Origin: Brachionus plicatilis
Taxonomy: Eukaryota > Rotifera > Eurotatoria > Ploima > Brachionidae
Length of the DNA stretch: 64,000 nt
NCBI GenBank assembly: GCA_010279815.1
Contig: QEOQ01000238.1
Location: 52,637-116,636, forward strand
Direction: 5' to 3'
Below the pieces are notes generated by a model. That model was given only the letters and a program-made list of their open reading frames with translations, was not told the origin of the DNA and made no database searches. This document shows, piece by piece, positions 54,490 through 64,000 of the stretch; within the stretch, counting starts at the first letter, position 1; every line of letters begins with the position of its first letter. A program made the position numbers and the translations under genes.

Positions 54490-56071
54490 TTTTCAAGGTG
54501 GATGGTAAATTATTTTTTGATTTTTTCATTTTTCTTAAATTGGCAAAAAACGATATTTGAGATTTTGATTTTATTTTCAATTGAAAAGGTTTCTAATGTA
54601 AGCTCTTAAAAAATTATTTCGTAATAATTTTTAATGTTTATTTTACTTCGAAATCTTTCTAGTTAACAAGGACATTGATTACTTGAATTAAAATTTAAAT
54701 TATTGTCAAATAATACCAAAATTTAATTAGAATTAACAATTTATTTCAAAGAAATTTTTTCTTATTTTTAAATCATAAAGATTTATTTATTATTAAAAAA
54801 AAAACTTAATCAGAATTTTTTCTAGTCAAAAAAATTTACCTAATATTTCAACAATTTTTCTGCAAAATATTTTACTTTTTTTGTTGCAGAAATTAAATTA
54901 GTTTTATTATTAAGGCTTGTGTTTTGACGATTTGGATAATTTATTCTAAAAATTTTAATGTTTCAAATCAAATAAAAAATTTTTCTAATGAATCTTAGCT
55001 TTAATCAACTTAAATTAAAAATATTTGAAAATTATTCGAATAGACTGGATATCTATTTTTTTATGGAATTAAAAAAAAATATTGTCTATTCTAAAGCTAA
55101 ATCGAGATCATTCAAAATATTTTTTATCGAAATTATTTAAATATTTATTAGATAGAATATTTTTATTAAATCTTCAAAATATGATACTAACAAAACTGGT
55201 GTAAAATCTATCAAAAATTTGTTTAAAATTTTTCAATTTAAAAAAATAATCTAAAATTACTATATTATCCACTAATTTGTAAAAAATAAATTAATAAATA
55301 AATTTTCATAAAATATTTAAAGCAGATGACATCATTAGGTTCCATTATTTTTAGGGCGTGTTAATTTTAAATAGCTCTAATTTCTGATTTGATCACTAAT
55401 TTTTTTAATAATTTTATTTTTATTATTAACATACTAAAAGTTCTTATTCTAGTTAATATTATTAATAAACATCAAAATTTCATTATTAGAATAATTTTTT
55501 TCAAATATATGTTTAAAAAAAACAAAAAAGACTAATTGTTTTGTATCAGCAGCGATGGTCGTTTTTTCCTATTTGGTTTGAGCTCTTGACCAAAATAAAT
55601 TTTTTAACGAAATTAATAAATAGTGAAATTTTAATTTGATTTTACAAATAATTAAAAAAATTTAAACTTTAAGCAAAAATACATTTATTTTACTAAAATA
55701 AATTTTCTAATATTCTTCATCTCATTTTTATCACATTTTTTTTAATACTTCTTGTTCACTATAATTTAATTCAATATTTTGAATTATAGAAAAGAAATTT
55801 TGAATTCAAAATTTTATTATTCAAACTTAAGAAAAAATAGAGAGTTGAGAATTTATTTAAAATTTGTTAGAAAAATTAATAAAAATAATTTTTTGGTTAA
55901 GTATTTTAGTGATGCAATCATAAATTCAGACACAAAAAGCATAAATCGCCATTTTTTTCAATCAGATGGAATAAACTGATAACAGAATCTTTCATTTTAT
56001 TTTAATTTTGAAAAATGTTTCGAGTTAATTAAAAAGAAAGGTAATTGTTTTTTTTTTTAGGTTTTATTATT
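54490..56071. other. AT-rich intergenic stretch
   Basis: No gene recognised. Open frame 55779-55979 has AT-rich, non-conserved composition. Confidence 0.4.
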
Positions 56072-56551
56072 NNNNNNNNNNNNNNNNNNNNNNNNNNNNN
56101 NNNNNNNNNNNNNNNNNNNNNNNNNNNNNNNNNNNNNNNNNNNNNNNNNNNNNNNNNNNNNNNNNNNNNNNNNNNNNNNNNNNNNNNNNNNNNNNNNNNN
56201 NNNNNNNNNNNNNNNNNNNNNNNNNNNNNNNNNNNNNNNNNNNNNNNNNNNNNNNNNNNNNNNNNNNNNNNNNNNNNNNNNNNNNNNNNNNNNNNNNNNN
56301 NNNNNNNNNNNNNNNNNNNNNNNNNNNNNNNNNNNNNNNNNNNNNNNNNNNNNNNNNNNNNNNNNNNNNNNNNNNNNNNNNNNNNNNNNNNNNNNNNNNN
56401 NNNNNNNNNNNNNNNNNNNNNNNNNNNNNNNNNNNNNNNNNNNNNNNNNNNNNNNNNNNNNNNNNNNNNNNNNNNNNNNNNNNNNNNNNNNNNNNNNNNN
56501 NNNNNNNNNNNNNNNNNNNNNNNNNNNNNNNNNNNNNNNNNNNNNNNNNNN
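56072..56551. other. Assembly gap (480 N)
   Basis: Run of N. Right edge is the CAGAGTTG-family repeat, so the gap probably spans that element. Confidence 0.95.
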
Positions 56552-56589
56552 GGACTTGACTTGAGACTTGTGACTTTTAAACAACTCTG
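56552..56589 (-). repeat. CAGAGTTG-family repeat end beside gap
   Basis: Same sequence as 1-36 apart from a few bases, ending CTCTG at 56589 on the plus strand. Confidence 0.7.
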
Positions 56590-57267
56590 ATTTTACTTAA
56601 TAATTTTATTTTTATAAATTAGATATACATTATGTGAATTTCAATGGGTTAAGAAAAGAAAAGAAAATCTTTCATTTATTATCAGTTGTTAACCCATTTT
56701 CAACTTACCTTCTTATCTTAAAGTAGAAAATTATTTTTTTTGTTCAACTCATAATTTTTGTTAATTTAATCAAAAATAATTATTTTCTTTTATTTTTTAT
56801 TTATAGTATTTAGCATAAAATTAAACAGTCTGTATTTTGTTCAGTAGCTATTTTATTTTTTTCGAGTAGCTAATTTGGGTCAACCTCGTTTAGTGATCAT
56901 ATGATCACATATTTTGTGATAAAATTGTTAAATAGTTTGTGATCTAAATGCTCACAAAAGTCTTTGGTTTAGTAAAAAGGTGAATAAAAAAGATGTGCAA
57001 ATTGTGAAAGGTCCATTCTCAAGTAAATTCATCTCGTTTGAAGTGTCTGATTTAATATAAAGTGATCACCACCCAATAATTGTGGAACTAAAATATAAAA
57101 ATATTAATTAACTAGCAATGTAAATAAAACAATTAAATTCTTCGATTAAAATGCCTTTAATTATAAAACTATGCCAAATTAGTCTTTTAAAGTTACATTT
57201 GACCAAAAAGAATTGAAAGTTTCTTTAAATTTTATTGAATTAACTAAATTATATAAATATCATATTC
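56590..57267. other. AT-rich stretch with TGATCA motifs
   Basis: Palindromic CATATGATCACATATTTTGT (about 56898) and other TGATCAC copies resemble the subterminal part of the neighbouring Merlin-like element. No gene. Confidence 0.35.
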
Positions 57268-57473
57268 GGGTCTTGCCTGTTATGTGACCAGTGACTTTAT
57301 GTCGATTTGGTGACCAGGTATTTTTTCTGACTGGTCACATATTCACTGGTCACCTAATATGTGACCAGGCAATATTATTTATTTGGTAAAAATGTTTATA
57401 AATAATTTTAACGTGGTCACCTAAATAAACATTTGGTCACGAAAATTTTGCAATTGGTCACATAAATTTCTTT

Positions 57474-57715
57474 GGCATATATTTTTTCTAGTAGCTAATT
57501 TATTTTTTTCTTTTTATTTTTTTCTAAAACTAAGCGCCCAAGAGGTGGTCGAAAAAAGTTAAAAAATTAAATTTTTTCTTATATTTTTTTTGCTATTAAT
57601 AAAGTATTTTTGCTACTTTTTCGAATATTTTAGCTACGAAAAAAAAAATTTTTGCTACTTTTTTTTATCTATTTTTTTATCAAAAATAAATTAGCTACTA
57701 GAAAAAATATATGCC
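57474..57715. mobile_element. MITE with 9-bp duplication AATTTCTTT
   Basis: Ends GGCATATATTTTTTCTAGTA and reverse complement; direct repeat AATTTCTTT at 57465-57473 and 57716-57724. Non-coding hairpin, nested in the Merlin-like element. TAGCTA(C/A)-type repeats inside. Confidence 0.7.
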
Positions 57716-58075
57716 AATTTCTTTTAATTTAAATAAAATTTAATTGAAAATATAATAAAATAATTGCAATTGCAACTATACTTGCAAGATTTGATTTTTT
57801 TTCATTATTGTTGATATAATATGAAAATTTTTTTAAGCAATGATGTAAAATTGAAGTTATCTAATTATTTAAAATTTCACGAAGTTAGCGAGTTAGCGAG
57901 TTATCGATGTCAAGGTTGAATAGTGAGAGAGAATAGATAATTGATTGATTACCAATTATCAATTAAGTATTAATATATATTGAATATATAGCTACTTCAC
58001 TTTTTCCAGGTAAAAATAATCTTCTATAAATCTTTAAAAAATTCTATATATAAATTACCTTTTAATTGAATTAAA

Positions 58076-58585
58076 GGTGAAGAGAATAAATATTTATCAG
58101 CTGATGCTGTTTTGAATGACGCACATACAGCTTTATACCCGACAGAATTTTTAAATAGCTTAAATTTATCAGGAATGCCACCTCATAAATTAGTTCTTAA
58201 AAAAGGCCAACCTATTATTTTACTTAGAAATGTCTCAGCTTCGGATGGATTGTGTAACGGTACCAGGCTTATTTGTAGAAATTTTTACAGTAAAATAATT
58301 GAATGTCAAATAGCTGTTGGATCTAATGCTAAAAAAATAGTTTACATACCGAGAATGCCATTGATTCCAACTGATGCAAGTTTACCTTTCGAATTAAAAA
58401 GGCTTCAATTTCCTATACGACCAGCGTTTGCAATGAGTTTAAATAAATCTCAAGGACAAACTTTAGAACACGTAGGGGTTTACTTAAACGAACCTGTTTT
58501 TACTCATGGGCAATTATATGTAGCCTTTTCAAGAGTGACAAATAAAAAAAATCTCAAGATTTGCATGAATCATCCAAATAACTAA
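58076..58585 (+). pseudogene. Helitron (PIF1-type) helicase C-terminal fragment
   Basis: Frame reads GEENKYLSADAVLNDAHTAL, YPTEFLNSLNLSGMPPHKLV, LKKGQPIILLRNVSASDGLC, NGTRLICRN and the C-terminal motifs FAMSLNKSQGQTLEHVGVYL and QLYVAFSRVTNKKNL. These are motifs V and VI of PIF1/Rep-Hel helicases from Helitrons. The N-terminal Rep domain and Walker motifs are absent. An acceptor-like AAAG precedes position 58077. Open to its natural stop but clearly partial. Confidence 0.85.
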
Positions 58586-58773
58586 ACAAAAAACATAGTT
58601 TTTACGGCGATAGTCTAATTGGTGAACTAAGAAAAAAAGTGAACTTTCTAATTTTTAATTGGTGAACATAGTTCACTTAATAAATTTTATATCAAAAAAA
58701 AAGTTAACTTGTAATATTTATTTAATTAGATAAGATAATATTAGATATGTCAATCGATAAATATTAATTAATT

Positions 58774-59457
58774 TTATTTATTTTTATGTATTTTTGAGAT
58801 ATGAATTATTAAGCCACGTTCATTTTGAACATGTTTAATTATTCCTTTTTCTTGGCATATTGTACACAAAACTTTGCTCTGTTCGGGCGTAGAACGTAGA
58901 ACTTTGAGGACAGCTTCAGTGGCATCAGATGATGGTTTTGGATATATAAAACATACTTTCTCCAGTTCAATGGCAGATTTTTTAACATCCGTCAACTTTA
59001 TATCGTTCAATCGGCTAACCATTTCGGACACTTTCAAGTTCATTTTAGACTCTAATGAGTTCGGTTTAGTAGGTTTTGATTCATGATCTAATATAGTTTC
59101 AGATAGATTTTCAACTTCATCAGTCCATGTACCATCTTTTGACTCATCATCATCATCATCTTTAACATCTATTCTATTATCATCTTCATCGATTTCTTCT
59201 ACCTCATCAAATTTAATTAATGATTTAGAACTGTCTGCTGGGTAATATTTAGCAATCTCTGCCAATATTTTTTCGTAAGCATCGACACGGCTGGTTGCCA
59301 CGATTTGCCTCCATAGAAATTCATCAATAAAAGATTTTAAATGAACGCGTAAGCAGCCATTCATTTGTTTGAATGCTTCCTTAGCCTGTTTCCATAATCC
59401 CTCTATTTTATTTGTATGTGCACCTGTTGTGGGATCTATAAAATTATACTTATGCAA
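58774..59457 (-). pseudogene. ISXO2/IS1595-type (Merlin) transposase C-terminal fragment
   Basis: A 227-residue frame. Starts HKYNFIDPTTGAHTNKIEGL, then WKQAKEAFKQMNG and LKSFIDEFLWRQ. This is the last third of the ISXO2-like DDE(E) domain with the catalytic E (IEG) and the Y/F-L-W-R motif. An acidic linker (DEDDNRIDVKDDDDDESKDG) and a C-terminal CTICQEKGIIKHVQNERGLI plus HISKIHKNK C2H2-like finger follow. The first two catalytic Asp lie upstream, where the terminal repeat begins, so the enzyme is incomplete. Confidence 0.75.
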
Positions 59458-59543
59458 AAAAAGTTCTTAGTTAATCGACATAAAGTCACTGGTCACATAA
59501 TATGTGACCAACTGATCACATAACAGACAAGACTCTCATATTC

Positions 59544-59990
59544 TATTACTCATATATTTTATTTTTAAATAAAATTTTTTAAGAAATAAAATAAAGGTTA
59601 TTAATTTTGATAAAAATTAAATTAAATTATTTAGTAAATGAGCAAATAATAATAATAATAACAATAATTAGGCTATTGATAAGAAATGGCTTAAAGGCAT
59701 CCTCTAACGGGGTGCAAGGGTTAGCTGCACTATAGTAGCATGTCGAATCTTTTAACTACAATTTTGTTATCTTGTTTCCTGTTTTGTCATTTCGTTTTCA
59801 TCCCAACATTTAATAAATCATTTGACAAAATTATAAGAAATGATGAGTATCAAAGCAATTATTTGTGAAGTCTTAATCACATATTTTCTAATCACAATTT
59901 CTGCACTTTCTTTTTCACATTTTTCACCACTTTAAAAAATAAAAACATTTACAAGAAATCAAAAAATTTTTTTTCACCACACAAAACCTA
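59544..59990 (-). mobile_element. LINE 3' UTR remnant (about 59646-59770)
   Basis: On the minus strand a GC-richer stretch (CTGCACTATAGTAG complement, CACCCCGTTAGAGGATGCCT) ends in (ATT)n near 59650, as in the LINE at 38-1020. No coding sequence. The rest of the interval is AT-rich and unassigned. Confidence 0.4.
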
Positions 59991-59994
59991 TTTA

Positions 59995-60560
59995 TTGAAC
60001 ATGTCTCATTTGCACACAAATCAATTTTCACAAAACTCTCCGTAAAAGTCCTCTTACATACACTGGCATCTAAAGCCTTGTGAGTCTTCAATGCATGATT
60101 CCATTATTTAGACATGGACTCGAGGAACAAAATCTTTTGTCAACTTGGCAAGATGGTCCAGTAAAATTCTCAAAAAATTTACATTCTAAATAATTTTTTT
60201 GGTATTTTAAAAACATTAAATTTAGATATTGATTAAAATTATCCAAGTTAAGGTTAATTATTTCAGTTGCTTCATTTATTTCAGATTCTATTGAATATGT
60301 TTTCTCATCTGTATTTATTGTAATTAAAATTTGTTTACATGAATAGGGTGGAATGTATTATAAACTAGTGAACGTTGTATTTGTATGTAAATAATCTAAA
60401 ATTATTAAGTGTTTTGGTTTCTCAATTTCAAATAAATCAATAAAATCTAAATTTTCTTTATTCAAAAATTTAACCAAGTCATCATCTCCCAAGGTAATTA
60501 AAGTTTTTCAAATATTTTCATTAATTTCATATTTTCTGAATGTGTTTAGACTGTCTTCAC
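59995..60560 (-). pseudogene. EGF-like-domain gene fragment
   Basis: The minus-strand frame DDDLVKFLNKENLDFIDLFE, IEKPKHLIILDYLHTNTTFT, ITINTDEKTYSIESEINEAT, then CKFFENFTGPSCQVDKRFCS and SSPCLNNGIMH, and after a short shift RCQCM.EDFYGEFCEN. The Cys spacing C..NFTG..C....C..SPCLNNG and C.C...FYGEFC is that of EGF modules in extracellular proteins. At least two in-frame stops (near 60512 and 60365) and a frame break show a decayed copy. Parent gene unknown. Confidence 0.6.
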
Positions 60561-60875
60561 AAATTGTTTTCGATTGATTGATAAAAATAAAAATAAAATA
60601 GAAATAAAAAAATATTTATTTCGAAAAATAAAATTTAAATAAAATCCCAAAAATAAAATTTTTATTTCGTTTATTTTTTAAGAAATCAAATCAATAATCT
60701 ATTTATATCTTATTGATTCGTTTTTTTTTTTGTCATTTTTTACATGAGAAAAATTATTTAAAGTAATAAAAGTGCAACAAAGTATGTTGCACTATATTGC
60801 AGTATTTTTTCTAATATCTTTTATTGACTTTAATTTTATTTTTTTAAAAAATTAAGAATTTTTGTTCAATTTGTT
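60561..60875. repeat. Half of a GTGCAACAAAGTATGTTGCAC-type MITE
   Basis: About 60721-60900 resembles one arm of the element at 62650-62994: the same GTGCAACAAAGTAT.TTGCAC palindrome and AGAATTTTTGTTCAATTTGT tail. The other arm is missing. Confidence 0.5.
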
Positions 60876-61293
60876 TCAATTCAAAATTTCCCCAATTTTT
60901 AGAAAATTATTTTGGCTTAAAGAAACAAATTTACTTTGATCATTTGGAAACTTTTTAAGTTTCATCAGACCTTTTCCATGAACATTTGAAATGAGCTTCA
61001 TTTCAGAAAAATCAGTCAAAATCCATACTTTCAAACTTCCATCTGTCGAAGAACTTATCAAATATGTGTCATTGATTACCAAAAGAGAGCTAATTTCGGA
61101 TTTATAATGACAAAGAATAATTTCAAGCTTCATTTCATAATAATTCCAAAAGTAGATTTCTCCATCACTTGTTCAAAAACCGTCCCTCAAAAGAACTAAT
61201 TTTTCTGACCATTATTTTACAAATGGCAAGGGTTTGATTTAACAATTTTACATGGCCATTCTCGCATGCAACTGCAATATAGAACTCATCCAT
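60876..61293 (-). pseudogene. WD40-repeat gene fragment with frameshift
   Basis: ATG at 61293 gives MDEFYIAVACENGHVKLLNQ, then a frame change near 61175 leads into TSDGEIYFWNYYEMKLEIIL and YLISSSTDGSLKVWILTDF, two WD40-type blades (S-x-D-G-x-[IL]-[KY]-[VF]-W). The frame ends at 60876. Only about 140 residues in all, so it is either a fragment or a pseudogene. Overlaps the MITE half at its end. Confidence 0.5.
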
Positions 61294-62649
61294 TTTGATT
61301 TGTAAGACGATTGTTAAAAAATTGTTAATATTGTTAATACCATTATTAATATTTAAATTTTACTTTTCCAAAATGGAGGTTAATTGCTAATCAATAAATA
61401 AATAAAAAAAAAATGGTAATAATTATTTCACAGTTCAAAATAATACCAAATTGAAAATATCCTTATTTTTAAATAAATTTTTTTTCTAATTTTTTAACAA
61501 ATTATTTGATTTTATTTTAAAATAGATAATTTTTTTTAGATTTCCAAACTATGTAAAATTGTTCTAGAATCTAGAATTCAATTGGGCCTAAAATTGTAAT
61601 GTTATTTATTTACTAATTATATTTGATTGATGAAGCTTTGTCAAAATATAACTTGGCTATTTATTTTAATATATTTAATTTTAATATTATTTATGAAACT
61701 TAATGTGATTTGTAAATCAGATTTTTTTTTTTGTAAAATTGTAATTTGTATTTTTGTGTTTCCTTTTCAACTTGCCTATGAGGCTTAAAATTTTTTTAAA
61801 TAAATAAAATAAATTTTAACTTTATTTTAGTTATTAATTAAAAAAAAAGAAAATAAGTTATTAGTTAAAAATCTGCAAGAAAATATAATTAGCCATTAAA
61901 AGCATAAATTTTCAATATGAATTAAAAAATTAATAGCTAATGTAATCAATTATTAATCATTCTTTGAAAAAATTTTTTATTTATTTAAGCAAGGGTTTGA
62001 GTGAATTTAATATGTAAATAAACAGCTTAAGTAGCACTTAATAACTGGTTGAAACAATAATTATATAGACAAAACTAAAATTGAACTAAACATGAAAAGT
62101 CCAAGTCCGAACTTTTTTTTTTTTTTTTCAAAGTCCAAACTCAGAATTGAAATTTTTTGTTTTAAAAAAAAAGTTTTTAAAATTTTCCTGTTCACATATT
62201 ATGTGAACAATTGATCATATATGACTAAAGACCCGATTAATATTACATAACATTAATATTTTAACTGATAAAATTTGTTGATTATTATTTGATATTTTCT
62301 TGTAATTCAGTTTGTTCGATACATTAAATGAGATTTAAATTAATTGAATAGAAATTGAAGTTGTGATAACTAATGCTTTTAAATGACAACTAAATAATAA
62401 AAAAAAACCTTGACAAGTTTTGATAGCATTACCTTTTGTTTTAAATATCTAAAAATTATGGAAAAATAAGTAAAAGCTTTGTTTTTGATAAAGCCTGTTA
62501 AAAATGGGCAAAGTGAAAATTTAGTACAAAAATTACAGTACAAAATGGAAAATATTATGATTTTTTTTCGGACTGCTAAAAATGGTTCTATAAATTTTTT
62601 ATTTAATTTTTTTTATTTAAAATTTTCAAAATATTTGGTAAAAAATGAT
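61294..62649. other. AT-rich stretch with transposon-end relics
   Basis: 62098-62150 has AAGTCCAAGTCCGAAC and poly-T, as in the CAGAGTTG family. 62188-62236 (TTCACATATTATGTGAACAA ... GACCCGAT) is a diverged Merlin-like end. 62506-62545 has GGGCAAAGTGAAAATTTAGT, an end of the hAT-like MITE family. No gene. Confidence 0.4.
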
Positions 62650-62994
62650 CGGTATTGTGAATTTCAAGTACAAAATGAACAAAAATTCTTCCTTTTTTGG
62701 TAAATTAAAATTAAAGAGCTTTTTTAAATATAGTGCAACATACTTTGTTGCACCTTTTTTTACTTTAAATAAATTTTTCTAAGGTTAAATAGGATAATAA
62801 ATAAAACATCAATAAGATTTAAATTGATTATTGATTTGATTTACTAAAAATAAAGAAAATAAAGATTTTTTTTTAGATAAAAAAAGGTGCAACAAAGTAT
62901 ATTGCACTATTTTAAAAAAAAATATTATCTTTAATTTTAATTAACCAAAAAAGGATGAATTTTTGTTCATTTTGTACTTGAAATTCACAATACC
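62650..62994. mobile_element. hAT-like MITE with 8-bp duplication AAAATGAT
   Basis: Arms GGTATTGTGAATTTCAAGTA / TACTTGAAATTCACAATACC. Direct repeat AAAATGAT at 62642-62649 and 62995-63002. Inside lies an inverted GTGCAACATACTTTGTTGCA palindrome pair. Same family as 50424-50778. Confidence 0.75.
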
Positions 62995-63068
62995 AAAATG
63001 ATAAATTTATTGGAAATTTTTATTCTAGGAATTTGTAATTTTCAATCTAATGATAAAAAAAATAAGTA

Positions 63069-63545
63069 AATTTTTTAATTTAATTTTCTTTTAAATTTAA
63101 ATTTTATTTTAATCACTTTGTAAGTGATTGCCAAGTCGTACCAGCAAATACCATTACCCATTGCATCAAAAACAACAGTTGTTTTTCTCTCTTGATCAAG
63201 TCTCAAAATTTTTTCATGATAAAAAAAATTAGTAAATTTTTTAAATTTAATTTTCCTTTAAATTTAAATTTTATTTTAATCACTTTGTAAGTGATTGCCA
63301 AGTCGTCCCAGCAAATACCATTACCCATTGCATCCAAAAGCACCAGTTGTTTTTCTCTCTTGATCAAGTCCCAAAATTTTTTCATGATAAAAAAATTAAA
63401 TAAATTTTTTAATTTAATTTTCTTTTAAATTTAAATTTTTTTTTGATCACTTTGTAAGTGATTGCCAGTCACACCAGCAAAGACCATTACCCATTGCATC
63501 CTAAAGTTCCAATTGTTTTTCTCTCTTGATCAGGTCTCACAATCA
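63069..63545. repeat. 167-bp tandem repeat, almost three units
   Basis: The phrase CACTTTGTAAGTGATTGCCA recurs at about 63115, 63282 and 63449. Each unit holds, on the minus strand, a stretch reading LDQERKTTVVFDAMGNGICW in unit 1. Units 2 and 3 carry shifts. It may be a tandemly copied exon with its intron-like AT flanks. Function unknown. Confidence 0.65.
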
Positions 63546-63734
63546 AAGATGGCTAATTTTTAAAACTTTTTTATTCAATTAAAATTCATTTTTTTTCAAA
63601 AACAAAATTTATCTATTATTCTTATAATTAAACTTGTGTGTGTATGTGTCAATGATTTTATCGTAATTAAAATAATATTATAGGAAAAACTTTATTTTAG
63701 ATTCTAAGAACAAAAAACAAAATTTAGACTTTAT

Positions 63735-64000
63735 TTAATATGGTTGCTGTTGTTGATATTGATTGTTGAATCGTCTTGGTTGGTAGCCGCCTCTGTTCTG
63801 TTGCTGATAGCCCGGATTGCCGCCATTGCCGCCATAGCTGCCGCCCTGAGATCTGCCCTGCTGTCTGTCGATGCCCCGCTTGACCACCTCGTCCAGCATC
63901 CTCTTGGCCTCGTCTATGGACTCCTGCGAGCCGGACAGTGTGCAGGCTCTTTCGGGGCTGCCGTTGCTCTCGGACGCGATTCTGATCCTGCAGCCTGACT
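63735..64000 (-). CDS. FUBP-like KH protein paralogue, 5' end outside window
   Basis: C-terminal 87 codons. Reads SGCRIRIASESNGSPERACT, LSGSQESIDEAKRMLDEVVK, then RGIDRQQGRSQGGSYGGNGG and a QQQNRGGYQPRRFNNQYQQQ-type tail, ending PY at TAA 63735-63737. It differs from the gene at 53636-54038 by few residues but uses many more G/C-ending codons. The first exon and the start of the KH domain are beyond 64000. Confidence 0.9.
   Translation of the reverse strand, partial: SGCRIRIASESNGSPERACTLSGSQESIDEAKRMLDEVVKRGIDRQQGRSQGGSYGGNGGNPGYQQQNRGGYQPRRFNNQYQQQQPY

Larger units (their letters stand above)
57268..59535. mobile_element. Merlin-like element with 8-bp target duplication TCATATTC
   Basis: Termini GGGTCTTGCCTGTTATGTGA and GAGTCTTGTCTGTTATGTGA (right end reversed). 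Exact TCATATTC at 57260-57267 and 59536-59543. Merlin/IS1016 elements make 8-9-bp duplications and the element carries an ISXO2/IS1595-type transposase fragment (58774-59457). Many GGTCAC / GTGACC motifs crowd the left end (57291-57460). It also holds a Helitron helicase fragment and the small MITE at 57474-57715. Confidence 0.7.

Noticed and set aside
1..64000. CRISPR array, bacterial operon, rRNA or tRNA gene
   Set aside because: Repeats found are transposon arms, minisatellites or TPR codons, without regular unique spacers. I found no tRNA A/B-box pair in a cloverleaf and no rRNA segment by eye; a tRNAscan or Rfam run would settle this.

Overview
The window is eukaryotic nuclear DNA from a small, very AT-rich animal genome. 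Evidence: spliced genes with tiny introns (43-60 bp, GT..AG) for conserved animal proteins: the actin-interacting WD40 protein WDR1/AIP1, the GINS subunit SLD5/GINS4 and FUBP-type KH proteins. There is no operon structure. The mix of hAT, Merlin-, pogo-, MULE- and ISL2EU/Harbinger-like transposon debris with LINE 3' ends would fit a monogonont rotifer such as Brachionus. That is an inference from style, not a proven identification. Two runs of N (15583-15694, 56072-56551) are assembly gaps; both border repeats.

Layout. 0-6.9 kb: LINE 3' ends, one putative Ser/Thr-rich membrane protein gene (2155-2667) and foldback elements in AT-rich DNA. 6.95-8.8 kb: a GC-rich single-exon WDR1 gene on the minus strand. 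9-12 kb: a retropepsin fragment and nested inverted-repeat elements. 12.2-13.7 kb: a Tyr-rich small protein gene (+) and a seven-exon SLD5 gene (-). 13.5-23.5 kb and 30.6-38.9 kb: two copies of a segmental duplication. Each starts inside SLD5 exon 1 and runs through a large NLR-like gene. Copy A is intact (17970-22718, 1582 aa); copy B is a pseudogene. Copy A also carries a three-layer nested transposon insertion (14974-16808) whose empty site is preserved in copy B. 24-30 kb: a broken MULE-type transposase gene. 39-48 kb: a palindrome of about 8 kb with arms of about 2.25 kb around a pogo-like transposon. 48-52 kb: hAT debris, an LTR-like repeat, a third diverged copy of the duplicated intergenic block, and MITEs. 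53.6-54.5 kb: a single-KH-domain gene and a 48-aa membrane micropeptide gene (both -). 57.3-59.5 kb: a Merlin-like element carrying a Helitron helicase fragment. 60-61.3 kb: EGF and WD40 pseudogene pieces. 63-64 kb: a 167-bp tandem repeat and a GC-rich paralogue of the KH gene, cut by the window end.

The most interesting system is the NLR-like (STAND) gene family. Its order is: hydrolase-like effector domain with a GYSNG nucleophile elbow, NB-ARC-type NTPase, winged helix, about 13 nearly identical 42-residue TPR units, and a membrane-anchoring tail. This layout is known from fungal and bacterial STAND immune and cell-death proteins and is unusual for an animal. The intact copy ends in a hydrophobic segment. 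The pseudogene copy, and the shifted frame just past the stop of the intact copy, end in CCLM, a CaaX-like prenylation motif. The repeat array shows recent internal copying and the locus shows birth-and-death evolution.
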